From Allomyces macrogynus ATCC 38327 (Eukaryota; Blastocladiomycota; Blastocladiomycetes; Blastocladiales; Blastocladiaceae), in assembly GCA_000151295.1 (NCBI GenBank), contig GG745337.1, positions 212,588-276,587 of the forward strand: a stretch of DNA of 64,000 nucleotides, in the 5' to 3' direction. Shown piece after piece: positions 20,478 through 31,772 of this stretch (position 1 is its first letter; each line of letters starts with the position of its first letter). A program made the translations under genes and the position numbers. The notes beneath the pieces were generated by a model. That model made no database searches, was not told where the DNA came from, and was given only the letters and a program-made list of their open reading frames with translations.

Positions 20478-22400
20478 TTACGCGACGTTGTTGCCCTTGG
20501 CAAAGTGGTTCAGGTAGGCCTGGAACAGCTCCTCCATGTCCTTGTCATCGGGCGTGCGGCCTTGATGCACCGTCATGACCAGCCGGTTGAGCACCGCTTG
20601 CTGGCTGCCACAACTGCTGCTGATCTTGCGAAGCAGTTCGAGCGGCACAGTGGGGCGCAGCAGGTATTTGGTGGCCGTGGTCATCTCCTTAATGTTACGC
20701 TGGTACTGCTCAAGCAATTTCTTCTCCTTGTCGATTTGCGGCATGAGCCCCTCCAGCAGTCCTTTCATGGCAGCAACTTTCACCTCCTCGGCGTGGAGAG
20801 CGTCACGCAGCTCACGGATCGTGTCTGCATGGAACTCACTCGACCATGTGGAGACAGTCGCATTCATGGTCAGGCCACGGCAAAAGTAGGACTGGCAAGT
20901 GAACGTCGCCATCCGCAGCTCGCACTTGTACAGGTCTTCGACTTCCCAGCAGCGATCGTCGTGCGTCTTGTCGAATTTACGGATGGGGTACACGGTGTTT
21001 TCAAACGTGATGGTCCGCTGCTGCATCGGAAGGAAAAAGTAGTACGGGTGCGACTCCTCCTTGCTGTCAAACGACACGAAATCCTTGTTATCGATCTTAG
21101 CCAGATCGTCCTTGCGGACCTGGATGCTGGCTGTGAGCCGGCCAAGTTCCTCGTTTGCCTGCATGGCTTTCTTTGCTGCAGGAGACAGCTCCAGGTTGCA
21201 CATCTGCGCCTTGACCCTTCGATCTTGGAGTTGGTCAGCGAGTTGATGAACTAGATAGAATGTGTCGCGGGAGAAGAGCATCGTGGCAGCGAGAGGATCA
21301 GGCGCAAATGCGTGCAGTGTCAGTACTCAACCACCTTCGACATGCCCACACTGCATGGCGTATCAAAGGGACATTTGTACCGTAATCAGTTGGCTGAGAA
21401 TGGGCGGCTTGCTGACGTCGAGCGAGGCAATAGCCTTGGTGGGGCGCTGTGAAGCATTTTCAATCAGGTCGAGCAGGCGATCACGCTGCTGGTAGCAAAA
21501 CGCAGCCTGCGCCGGTTCCCAAATGACCTGGGACAAGTCGTTGTTCATGGGCAGGTGCATCATGTCCAGCTGCTTGAAGTACGGCTTTTCCGCAAGCAGC
21601 GTGTTGAGACTCTTGATGCGCCCAGACAGGTCGAGGTACTTGTTCCCTGCCTTGATGGCGGCCACAGGGTCGTATGCAGAATGCACCACAATCACCTTGT
21701 TGCAAATCGGGGCCAGGTTGGACAGGTACGTATCGATCGATTTGAGGAATTCACCGTTGAACGAAGTTGTGTACCTCATTGTCAAATCAGGAGAGTTAAC
21801 TTTTGTGCTTTGTTATCGTGGGATGGGCGAAGACATCAAAGCAAGGAGGGCCAACAAATGGGCATGTACGCACTTGATCACATAAACAATGGCATGCAGA
21901 TGCCCGCCCTGAAGCTTGCTAATCTGCTCCAGCACGCCCATGAGGTGGAGAAGGTCGGTCATGGGTGTCTTGGCCGATCTGGTATCATTGAGCCCAGGCG
22001 TATCAATCAGGTTGACGGTCATGCGTGTGCCATTGGACTCGGACATGGACACCTCATGGTCATCGTGTTGGAAGAACTTCATCTCGGCCATGCCAGCCAT
22101 GCCCTTGAAGCGGTGCAGTTTGCCCTGCATTGCCTCGGCCAAACAATTGTCAACAGACTTGGGCGGGCCCTCCCCATAGGCACGCAAGCCAAATGTGCGA
22201 TCCTCAATGTTGAGCGTGTAGAGTGTCGAATCTTCCGTGCATGCCGTTGTATTGTTCCCGACCTTGATTGCACTCATAAGCGTATCCTTGTTTGGCGTCA
22301 GATCAGCAAGAAACTTGACCAGCGTCGACTTGCCTTCCTGCGTTTCGCCAAGTGCAACAACGTTGGCAATGGGCCACTGCGGTTTCGAGATGATGGCCAT
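20478..22400 (-). CDS. AIG1/GIMAP-like GTPase with C-terminal coiled coil
   Basis: The N-terminal domain has P-loop GETQEGKS (residues 18-25) and G3 motif DTPG (133-136) with the spacing of AIG1-type GTPases. A helical middle region (TYLSNLAPICNKVIVVHSAYD) follows, then a long C-terminal segment with likely coiled coils (KVAAMKGLLEGLMPQIDKEKKLLEQY). Intron 1 is at 21775-21873 (GTGCGT...AATGAG). Intron 2 starts at 21380 (GTACAA). An acceptor at 21210, preceded by a CTGAC branch-like site, keeps frame and gives 550 residues. A stronger-looking CTAG acceptor at 21251 would add 'FINSLTNSKIEG' but then needs a frameshift, so the gene may be slightly damaged. The function in fungi is unknown; AIG1 proteins often act at membranes or in stress responses. 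The start at 22400 may be preceded by another exon, since TTTGCAG lies just upstream. Confidence 0.7.
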
Positions 22401-23139
22401 GATGCTGCAAATGAAACAACACAGGGGTCAACAGCACTGAGCATGGTGGGGCCAGAAGTCACTCCACAAATGCCATAGGCGCGCCACAGGCACTCAGAGC
22501 CACGGGGGCCACTTGAAAACGCACAATGTGATAATAATGGAGCGCTAGTGTGAGGTTGCAAGGCTGTCGTGCGCGGGGGTAGGCAGACGAGGTGGTGGCG
22601 GGGTGCAATGCTGCTGATTGGTGGCAGAAGGCGGTTGAGACCATGGGGATTCAGAGATATTTGTAGGCCGCGACTCTAAGTCCTGCTTGGTCGCTTGTAC
22701 TGACGTGGGACCAGCCAGTTTGCGCTTGCCCAAGCTACTGATGTGGCTCGCCCCAGGCCCATGGCAGCGTTGAGTCGGCCGACCTGACCTGACGCCGAAC
22801 GACCTGACAAGTGTCATGGGCAAGTAACTGACGTGGGTGTGGATGATGTGGGCGAGAACTGAGGTGGGTCAGCCTTCATCAAGCTGTCGCACCAAACACC
22901 GTCTCTCGCTGTATGCTGGATTCAGATCCGGCGCAGCAGCGTTTCAAATGCCTTCATCCTGCTGGAGGAGCGCGGCCGGCGTAAAGACGCAGCTTGCACA
23001 CGCGCCGATGTGTAACTTACTGTTGGTGCTGCAATCCTGCATCGTGCAAGGCAAACGCAGGTGAGAATGGATCCTTTGCTGTCAAAGCGGTATGATGTTA
23101 GCGTTCTCAATAATAAAGAGTAGCTCCGCTGTTGATGGT
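22401..23139. other. Intergenic region
   Basis: No gene seen. An acceptor-like TTTGCAG directly upstream of 22400 leaves room for a short first exon of the GTPase gene. Confidence 0.35.
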
Positions 23140-24405
23140 CGCTCTATGTCACCGACAAGTCAGGCAAGGTCGTCTGGGATATCGGCGTGAAGAAGGTGCC
23201 CAAGCTGCACTACGTTTACGTGCAGGACGATGGGCGGGTAACGGTCTCGGACTGTGCGTGATCGGCTCTCTTCTCCAGCTTCAATGAGGAGAGAAAATGA
23301 CCGCGCGCCGTCCGCGTTGCTTCTCCGTCATACTGCAGTGTTCCAGACCGAGTTCTTCTCCACGATCGAGTCAACGGCCGCGCCCCAGGAAAAGTGCCAC
23401 GGCACGTTCGAAGAAACCGTCTTGCCTTACATTCGTGATGCCGTGACCACGACCATCAAAATGCAGGCGGCGATGCGCGCGTGCAAGTCGGGCGACGCCG
23501 TCGCTGGCGTGCTCACCAAGACGGTTCCCGCTCTCGCGCTTTTGCCAACGACAGCTGAGACGACCACCTACGCGATGCAGCAAGACATTGTCAACCACGT
23601 GGCCGCGGGGCTCTTCATGCAAAAGGACCTCGTTAAGGCCATGGAGGAGACGAGCGGCGATTTCACGGCGCCGAGCGCCTTGGTCAACGAGTTCAAGAAG
23701 CAGGTCGACCAGCAGTGAAAGATCTTGCACGAAGTCGAGCTGCAGCGCAGCCGCGCCGAGCAGGCGTACAACGACGCTGAGCGCGAGTACCAGCGGCAGG
23801 TCAAGAAGAAAAAGGACTTGGAGATTGCTGCGCTCGCCATGCTCTGGTTCCCGCTTGTATCGGCCGGGCTTGGGATACGCGTTGACCCTCCTCTCCACCC
23901 ATTTTTCCGCACCTGACCAAAATTATCCTGTGATCCAACAGATTGGCGTCGCCGTGTCGACCAAGGACGTCGAGAACGCGCGGTGCTCGACGCTCGCAGT
24001 CGGGCCAGTACGACGCCGAGTCGAAAAAGGATCTCGCCGAAACGCACCTCAAGGGGCTCGAGGACGAAATGGGCGAGCTCAAGAAGCAGCGCGTCACGTT
24101 TACGACGCTGCAAGAGTTTTTGAGCGAAAAGTACACGCAGATTGGGCTGGTCGCGGGCACGGCGCGCATTCTCGAGCTCGAGACGACGGGCTACATTTCC
24201 ATGATGCCGCTGATCCGCGTGCTCAAGGAACTCGTGACAGAGAATGCTGAAGGAGCTCGTCACGAATCTCGTGGCCACAGGCCTCGTGGAGGGACAGGAC
24301 GCCAAGATGCTCACGGCCGATATGGCCAAGATCGAGGCGGCGGCCGAGAAAATCAAGCAGATCAAGTTTGAAAGCTCCAAGTCGCTCGAGGATTTCTTTG
24401 TGTAA
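23140..24405 (+). pseudogene. B-lectin/coiled-coil family pseudogene, second copy
   Basis: The recognisable part starts inside a lectin repeat (LYVTDKSGKVVWDIGVKK, VQDDGRVTVSD) with no start codon or first lectin half. After an intron-like segment ending CTGCAG near 23340 it continues FQTEFFSTIESTAAP, FEETVLPYIRDAVTTTIK and a long Ala-rich and coiled-coil region (EVELQRSRAEQAYNDAEREY, KKQRVTFTTLQEFLSEKY) to 'SLEDFFV' and TAA. Damage seen: loss of the 5' part, TGA after 'EFKKQVDQQ' (23716), a frameshift between 'VENAR' and 'QYDAESKK' (about 23980), and a small duplication with frameshift around 24240 ('VLKELVT' twice). It shares the lectin repeat, the intron position and the 'EETVLPYIRDAVTTTI' segment with the pseudogene at 10451-11071. 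Confidence 0.75.
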
Positions 24406-24794
24406 GGGCGGGGCGAAACGTTGGGTGCTATGTTTCGGTCTTCGCAAGCATCTTTTGCCCGTTCCAAACAGTCGATGAGAGTGAAAATAACAGTCTCATT
24501 ACGCGAGCAAGGAACTCTCGAATGTGGATCTGTCGATGGTCGCCTGAGGTGCAATGCACACGATGACCGGGTGGAGAAGAGAGAGCTCATCAACACCAAC
24601 CTCGCCCGGATCGCGTTGGTCGATCAGTGTGGTTAGGATCAGTCGCAGCTTGGTTGTTATGTGGTGAAGGCAGCAATGCGACCCTTGGATCAAATGAAAG
24701 GAATTACACGATCGCACACGTCAGATTCGCCCGTTTGCAGGCGCTCTGACCACCGGCTCCTGTCCAGCCTGAGTACACCCCAACTTGCTGCAAA
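24406..24794. other. Intergenic region
   Basis: About 390 nt upstream of the oligoribonuclease. No gene or clear TATA box. Confidence 0.4.
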
Positions 24795-26069
24795 ATGATG
24801 TCTCAAGTATCGACAGGTTCATTTACCGGGACGGCTGCTCGTTTCACAAAGTGGCCACGACCAACATCCAACTTGTTCCAACCAACCATCAACGGAGCAC
24901 GCCCGCACAACGGCCAAGCGTTTCCAGCTTTTGCAACGACAACGCTGCGAGCTGCGTTCCATGCATCAAGATCGCAATCCAACAGGCCACAGAAATGCAT
25001 CACGTGCAAGTCGCCGTTGAAATGGGTGAAGGAGCCAATATCACCAACATCGAAACGGGCCATGTTCCCCAAGCCGCGGTATTTGGTGTGGGTGGACTGC
25101 GAGGTAGACGTTAGCGAGCATTTTCTTGAGCGCTAATACATCCCTGATACTCAATCGTCTCTTGTTTCGTTGGCCGCCAAAGATGACGGGATTGGATCTG
25201 AAGAAAGACGTGATCTTGGAGATTGCTTGCCTCGTGACGGACCAGAGTCTTCGGGTCATTGGGAAGGTAAAAGTTTGACGGCATTTTTCTGTGCTGCGAC
25301 GTCGTTCCTTGACTGACCCAGGCTTTCGTCACGTTAGTTGGACCCGATTGTCGTTCATCACCCGCCGTCCGTCGTCGAGCGCATGGAAAAGTGGTCGCAA
25401 GCGCATCACGGCACGTTGGGCCTGACCAAGCTCGTGCAGGAGTCAGACGTGACGATGGGCGAGGCCGAGTCGAGGGTACTTGAGTTCATTCAACAGCATG
25501 TACCTCAAAGCAATGTGGCCGTTCTTGCTGGTGCGTTCTCCATCGTTTCCTCTCCGGCCTTTCCAGCCGATTCGGTTTCTCTTGACTGAGCGCCTCGTCT
25601 CACACCACTTTGATTTCGCCGTCCACCAGGCAACTCAGTCCACACGAACCACGCCATTCTGACCAACGACATGCCGCGCGTCGTTGGGTACTTGAACCAC
25701 CGGTTGCTCGACGTGAGCTCGATCGTGCAGGTCGCGTCGTGGTGGTTCCCGGCCAAGGTGAGTTTGCGACCGCCCAAGACGGACACGCACCGCGCCGACC
25801 GCGACATCATGGAGAGTATTGCTGAGCTGCGGTGGTACCGCAACCACGTTTTTGGTGTATCCGACGCGGTGGGCGCGTCGGCCAAGGGCGCGTCGGCCAA
25901 GGGCGCGTCGGCCAAGGGCGCGTCGGCCAAGGGCAAGAAGAAGGCAACCCCGAAGAAAAAAACTCCGACGGTCTCCAAGCCCGTGCCAGCCGATGCGAGC
26001 GCGGTCGCAGCAGGCTCTGCTCCAGCACCTGCTCCTCCCGCACCTGCATCTGAGCCGAGCGCGACGTAG
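24795..26069 (+). CDS. REX2: Oligoribonuclease (DEDDh 3'-5' exonuclease, REXO2/Orn)
   Basis: This enzyme degrades 2-5 nt RNA fragments to mononucleotides, often in mitochondria. Exo I reads VWVDCE|MTGLDLKKDVILE, Exo II GNSVHTNHAILTNDMP, and Exo III carries the H and D of the DEDDh set (HRADRDIMES). 'SSIVQVASWWFP' also fits the family. The first about 100 residues are an N-terminal extension with Arg, Ser and Thr and few acidic residues, consistent with a mitochondrial presequence. Introns are at 25104-25182, 25267-25337 and 25531-25629; the exon sum gives 341 residues. The C-terminus is unusual: an Ala/Lys tail built on four GASAK units, then KKKATPKKK and an Ala/Pro end. The gene symbol follows the yeast mitochondrial enzyme. 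Confidence 0.9.
25872..25931 (+). repeat. 15-nt coding tandem repeat (GASAK x4)
   Basis: Four direct copies of GGCGCGTCGGCCAAG encode GASAK units in the oligoribonuclease tail. The copies are identical, which suggests a recent expansion. Confidence 0.9.
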
Positions 26070-26729
26070 ATTGATCTCCGACGCGCCCAGGACAAATTGA
26101 GAGCGACTTGGTTGAAATATTTCATGTCGCTGGTTGCTCAAATCATTTTTGCCGTGATCCGGAGAAATGTTGGCGCCACTGGCCCCACGTTGAGCGTCGT
26201 TGCATGGCCGGCGGAGTTGTTCGGCTGCCGCGGACCAAACCGGCGGCGGCAATTCGTCGAGCGTCTGCGGTGGTCTGCGGTCGTGATTTCTCGCCAAGAA
26301 CGTGCCAGTTATCCGCCTTGAAATGCATGAGCGCGAGTCATTTGTTGAATGAGGTGCTGTCAAAGGCATCGTCTCGCTGCAGCTGGCTGGCGCCCGCGTG
26401 CGAGACGTTTGATCACAGAGTTTAACAAGTGCGCGCCATTGGCCATGACAACAGTTGCGTTGCCGTGACGCCGTTCGGTCCGTTCCGTTGTCGCTTTTTT
26501 GCGCACGCAGAACCACGGCCAAGGCCGACGCGGTGCAGTGCTTGCTCCGGCACGCCCGCTGTCGTCCCTCCTCCCCGGCTCTTTCCAGCAGCAGCAACAC
26601 TCTGCAAGACGACCACGACGCTTCATTGCGCCTGCCGACGTACTGACGCTCAAGCTCACGCTCACGCTCACGCTCACGCTCGCGCCCAAGTTGGACCAAC
26701 AACGCACTTCACGCACACCAACCACCACC
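26070..26729. other. Intergenic region upstream of the 2-oxodicarboxylate carrier
   Basis: The region contains a CTCACG hexamer repeat and a CACCACC-rich leader before the ATG at 26730. No gene seen. Confidence 0.45.
26655..26678 (+). repeat. CTCACG hexamer repeat (x4)
   Basis: Four perfect CTCACG units, flanked by diverged ones, lie about 50-75 nt upstream of the carrier ATG, in the presumed 5' UTR. Confidence 0.8.
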
Positions 26730-28143
26730 ATGTCCTCTGCCGCCCCCGCTGCCCCGAAGCCCGCTGCTCAGGCACCGCTGCCGTTCCACTGGCAGCTGTT
26801 CGCCGGTGCCGTCGCTGGTATGGGATCGTTGCTCTTGCCATGACGGCTTCGCTCCGCTCGCAAGCTGTTGTGGGTTCTGCGTCAACCGCTGCGGCTGCAG
26901 GCAAAAAGTACTGTTCGAACTGGTCCTGACCTGTCCGACGCGCGCCACTTTTTTCGTTTACATTTTCCAGGTGTGACCGAGCTTGGTATCATGTACCCGC
27001 TTGATGGTGCGTTGTTTTTCCGGGTCTTCTCGCTAGACGTGCTAGTGCGCTCACGCGAGCGACCTGTTTGTTCCGGTTCCGGCTCGGTCCGCTCACGACC
27101 ATACTTCGCGCGCAACCTAGTCGTCAAGACGCGCTTCCAGCTGCAGGTCGGCACGGGCGGTGCCGATGGTTACACGTCGATTGCCGACTGCTTCCGCAAA
27201 ATCATCAAGAACGAGGGCTTTGGTCGCCTGTACCGCGGTATCCTGCCGCCGATTTTCGTCGAGGCACCGAAGCGCGCGACCAAGTTTGCGGCCAACGAGC
27301 AGTACACGGCGCTTTACCGCAAGCTCTTCAACGTGCAGGGCAAGATGCCGCAGCATCTCGTGACGCTGACCGGTGTCTCGGCCGGGTGCACGGAAGCGTT
27401 CTTGGTCGTGTCGTTTGAGCTCGTCAAGATCCGGCTGCAGGACAAGGCGTCGGCGGGCAAGTACAAGTCGACCTGGGACTGTGTTGCCAAGATCATGCGC
27501 GAGGAGGGCCCGCTTGCGTTCTTCAAGGGCCTTGAGGCCACGATCTGGCGTCACGCTACCTGGAACGGTGGTTACTTCTCGGTCATCAACGTCATTGACG
27601 GTGCTCTGCCCGAGCAGGATGTGCGTTTGCTTCTCTTTGTTGTCACTGCTCGCGATGTTGCACTCAAAGCCGACTGACGCTCGCTTTCTCGCCAAAACAG
27701 ACCTACTGGGGCAAGCTTGGCAACAAGTTCATCTCGGGTACCTTCGGTGGTACCGTCGGTACCATGGTCAACACGCCGTTCGATGTCGTCAAGACGCGCA
27801 TCCAGAACCAGCCGACGGGCCCGGGCATCGTGCCCAAGTACAATTGGACGCTCCCGGCTCTGTCGACGATCGCTCGCGAGGAGGGGTACGCTTTCTTTGG
27901 TTGCGAGTTGGGTATTCCGTGATCAAACTGACGTGACCGACTTCGTAGTGCCGCGGCCCTGTACAAGGGCTTCACGCCCAAGGTGCTCCGTCTCGGCCCA
28001 GGCGGTGGTATCCTCTACGTACGTTTTCTCCCAAACCAGCTCCACCGCGTTGCGCGACCGCATCCGCTCACCACCCCTCGTTTTCGCACCTGCAGGTCGT
28101 CTACGACCAAGTCACGGCGTTCATCCGCAAGAACTTCCTGTAA
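26730..28143 (+). CDS. ODC1: Mitochondrial 2-oxodicarboxylate carrier (ODC1/SLC25A21-like)
   Basis: This 308-residue member of the mitochondrial carrier family has three repeats. Their signatures are PLD|VVKTRFQ, SFELVKIRLQ (a variant without Pro) and PFDVVKTRIQ, each followed by a matrix helix and a Gly motif (EGFGRLYRGI, EGPLAFFKGL, ...YKGFTPK). 'RATKFAANEQY' and 'FSVINVI' favour the 2-oxodicarboxylate (2-oxoadipate/2-oxoglutarate) subgroup. It exchanges these acids across the inner membrane in lysine and amino-acid metabolism. Five introns are at 26818-26970, 27007-27120, 27621-27700, 27886-27948 and 28019-28095. Exon 2 is only 36 nt. The phases join conserved motifs exactly and the total is a multiple of three. 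The start is in context CACCACCATGTC. Confidence 0.92.
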
Positions 28144-28613
28144 GCTCTCCCCACCCCGTCCTCCACGCGCGCGCGCACCAACTGCCGCCGTTGACCCTCG
28201 CAGCGAGCCGCCACTTCGGTCGCTGCTCCTCCCTCCCTCTGTCGTCGTGGTCGTCAACACTACCCCACGCAGTCGGCCGTATCCCAGGCGGCCGCACCCG
28301 ATCTACTTTCCCGTTTCGTTCTTTCGCCTTCGTTTGGTTTGTGTAGATATAGCTCTTTGAAAAACAATCATCCAACCGCGAGTCGGAGACGCTTCCCCCC
28401 TTTTCCATCTCGCCCCTGCTTCTCTTGTTCTCTTCTGCTCGTTTGTGGAAAAAAAATCCGGCTGCGGTCCACGACATGGATCGCGGCTCGCTGCTGCTGC
28501 TGTCAAAGAGGAATCCCGCGCCCATACCGATCTTTACTTTCGTTCCCTGCTATTTCTTCTCTTCACTTTTTGTTCATCATTTCGAAAAGTGGACCAACGT
28601 ACGCCCAATGCCG

Positions 28614-28619
28614 AATAAA
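28614..28619 (+). terminator. Possible polyadenylation signal AATAAA (carrier gene)
   Basis: AATAAA lies about 470 nt after the carrier stop, tail-to-tail with a minus-strand AATAAA 20 nt away. The distance is long, so this is tentative. Confidence 0.3.
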
Positions 28620-28636
28620 CGACGCGATTGTTTGTG

Positions 28637-28642
28637 TTTATT
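28637..28642 (-). terminator. Polyadenylation signal AATAAA (CFP1/Spp1 gene)
   Basis: TTTATT on the plus strand reads AATAAA on the minus strand, about 145 nt after the CFP1 stop codon. Confidence 0.45.
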
Positions 28643-28786
28643 GACGCACGGTCCGGTCCCGTGCACGGCGCGCAAGACGCGATCAAGGTCATCAGAAGGC
28701 TTGCGTCGATTGCAATCATCGTCGCCGGCGGCGAGCACGGCTCCTGTCGGGAGGAACAGCAAGGATCTTGGGGTCGTCGGTCGCGA

Positions 28787-31772
28787 TCACCACGGCGGCG
28801 TGTTGTCCACGACCGCCGCTGCACCGTCCACCTCCATCGCGTCGTCGTGCGTGACCGTAGTCACGTGGAACAGGACGCGCTCGAGGTCGTGCCGACGCGC
28901 AACGACCCGTCGAGCGCCGTTGCGGAACTTGACCTGCGCGTCGCGCGCCGCTTGGATCTACGTTCGCGAACGTGAACTGGGTCAGTCTCTCACCAACGAT
29001 CACCCTTGCTCCACCTCCGCAGGGACAACGTACATATCCGACGCGCTCGACCTCAAGCTTCCCCTTGACCACCGCGCGCCAATGCCGGTGCCGTGTGCAC
29101 GCCTCGCGCTCACACCACCGGACGACCTCCGCTTCGACTCCGTCCAGCGGACACCCGCACACTTTCACCCCACCCTCCCCCTCTTCGCCGCTCCCACCCA
29201 CCCGCTCCGCATGCGCCGCAAGAATCGTCAACCTCTGCTCACACCTCGTCATCCCATCCCTTGCCGCCTGGTACCCCCTCACCGCCGTGAGCATCGATTT
29301 CACGTCATCCACATCGGCCGCGCTCCACGCGGCGGTCCGCGGTGCCGGGGCTTGCGTGAGCGCGCGGAGGACAGCGAGCATATGCGCGCGCGGGTCGGAC
29401 TCGGGATACAGGGCTCGGTCGAGCGCGCAGTCGGTCGTGCGCGCGGCAACATTCATGGCCGCGACAACGCCGCACATGTCGGAGCAGAAGGCCGCGGGCA
29501 GGGTCGCGAGTGACGGGCATCCGGTGCGCGCACATTTGGCGCGCCACGTGGTGATGCCGCGGCCGAGGTCTACAGTTGGGGGAGGGAGAAAGGGTGAGTG
29601 AATGGCGGTTGGAGCAGTCAGGGGGAGTCGCCGACGTACGTGTACACTGCGGGCAGAAAAACAGGTCGACGTCGTCGCTCTTGTCATGCGGCATCCCGAC
29701 GCACGAGAGGTGGAACCAGTCAGTGCAACCGTCGCAGCTAGCAGTCGAGGAACGCGTTTCGTTAGCGTCCACTATAGCGTCAACTTGAAATGAACGCCCA
29801 TCAACCAATGCCCACAACGTACCCAATGTAAAACTGGTTATCGTCATACGGCGTACGGCAAATGCAATACAGCGTCTCGCGCTCCTCCTCTTCATCCTCA
29901 GTCTTCCGACGACCCGGCACCGTCACCTTCCCCGCCGCCATCGCTCCGACCCCACGTCCCGCCGCCGCCGCCGCCTCGGCCGCCGCCGCGGCCAGCTGCG
30001 CGGATCCGCGGAAATTCGTCGGAAGGTACAGTTCCACGTCGGCGACCGACCACGGGGTCGCATTCGCGGGTGCGCCGTGCGGCGGCGCGTCCGGATCCGA
30101 CACGGGCGACGGAATCCGCAGCCGGCGCTGTTTCGGGCGCCGTTTCGGTGGCGGCGGTTGCGGTGGCGGCGGGGTCGCCGCGTGCGGAACCGGGTCAGCG
30201 ACGCCGTTCAATTGGCGCGTCGAGCGTCCGTCCTCGTAGTCGGACGCGTCGGTGGCCATATCCGACGACGGGTATGCCGAGAGCAGTGCTGTTGCCGGGG
30301 TGGCTGCGCGCCGCGGAGATACGGGTTCGAGCTTGGCCGACGGCTCGCGCGCGTCGGGTGCGGGTGGGCGCGGTGGAGAGCGCGACGAGGCCGCATCGAG
30401 CTTGGCCTGGAATGACGATACTGGACGGATCGACTCCTCGCGCGTGTCCACGATCATCCCGTCTTCGTCGTCGCGTTTCTCGACCTTGATCCTTGCCGCC
30501 GCGGGACTTGCCGTGAACGCACGCGGTGCGGCCGCGCGGGCTGCCGATGACGGTGACGCGACTGACGCGGGGGACCGCGACTGGTGTGGATGGTCGGGGA
30601 TCCCGCCCGGCGGTTTGGGCGGCAGGGCCGCGGGACGTGGCGTATCGCTCGCAGATGCAGGAGGTGCGGGTTGGCTGTTCTTGGACGGCGTCAGCGGAGG
30701 GGTAGACTTCGCATCGTCGACTTGGCGTGGTGGAGCCTCGGAAGGCGGGCGAACCGGGGAGTCGTCGGCACGGCGCGCTGGGACGGTCGGCTGGTGACTG
30801 TGTGGGGGACTCGTCGCCGCGACGCGCCGGGACCGGAACCGACGCTGACCGAGCGGGTGACGCAGGCGGATCAGCGGGCGTCGGCACATCGCGGCCGGGG
30901 CGGTACGACCGGTCCGGATCTTGCGCCACGCTACCGCGCGGTGGCCGATCTCGGTCGCGATCCCAGTCGCGGTCGCGGTCCCTTGGCGCGCGATCGCGGC
31001 TGAAATCGCGATCCCGGATGAAATCACGATCGCGCATCATCGGCCGCTCGCGCGAAAACTCGCGCGAAAACTCGCGGTCGCGCGGTGGTGGGAGCGGCGC
31101 GCCCTGCGGTCGGTACCAGTCGCCATCGCGGTCGCGGTCCGCGAGCATGCGGTCTCGGCTGCGATCCCGATCCCGGTCCCGGTCGCGATCACGGCGTGGC
31201 GGGCCGCGGCGCCACGTGCGGTGCGCGTCCCGCGGCGGTGGAGGTGGTGGAGGGGGCGGGGAGCCATACTCGGCGCCGTGCGGGCCCGGATAGTAGGCGC
31301 CGCGGTAATCCTGATGGTACTCGGAGTACCGGCGGTCGTAATCGGTGGGGGCCGCGTAGCCCTGGTCGTAGTAGCCCGAATTGCTCGTGGCTGCCGCTGC
31401 GGCGGCGGCTGCGGCTGCGGCCGTCCGGTGATGCTGCTGGTGCTGATGATACCATGCGGCGTACTGCTGCTGGTAGGCGTAGTACTGCTGCTGGTATGCA
31501 GCCGATGCGGCGTACTGCTCGTAGCTGGCGCTGCTCGTGCTACCGACGTCCGCGGTGCTCGTCGAGTTGGTGCTTGCCGCGGTCATTGGCCGGTCAGCCG
31601 CACTTGGAGCGCGTGACGTGCTGGCATGGCTCGTGATCGCTTGTGCGGGTGGCAGCTCGCCGGCCTCGACTTGGCCTGCTTCCAGATCGTCGCCGTGGTT
31701 GTCGGTGGAAGTGCCGGCCAAAGTGGCCAGCAGTGTCTGCTCGTGCAGCTCGCGCGTGGACGCGTCAGCCAT
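28787..31772 (-). CDS. SPP1: COMPASS subunit CFP1/Spp1-like PHD-finger protein with long disordered N-terminus
   Basis: The 881-residue product ends with a PHD finger (YCICRTPYDDNQFYIG|CDGCTDWFHLSCVGM...FFCPQC). Next comes the C-terminal CFP1/Spp1 region (TTWRAKCARTGC, FCSDMCG, a helical stretch and a Cys/His cluster GCPLDG...CEREACTRHRHW). PHD fingers of this group read H3K4 methylation for the Set1 complex. The N-terminal half is unusual: a Gln/Tyr-rich stretch, poly-Ala and poly-Pro, then a long Arg-Asp dipeptide region. Introns are at 29738-29822, 29570-29639 and 28958-29033, all with GTACGT donors. One more intron is needed to change frame; 30798-30906 (GTACCG...ACACAG) fits the phase, but nearby alternatives exist. 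With it the exon sum is a multiple of three. The start at 31772 is the first Met of the frame, in context GCCATGGC on the opposite strand. Confidence 0.82.

Noticed and set aside
10451..24405. TGA read as tryptophan in the two lectin-family genes
   Set aside because: TGA sits where a sense codon (possibly Trp) is expected, but intact genes here (alcohol oxidase, Rab, CFP1, F-box, kinesin) end with TGA, and the lectin copies also carry TAA and frameshifts. Decay explains it better.
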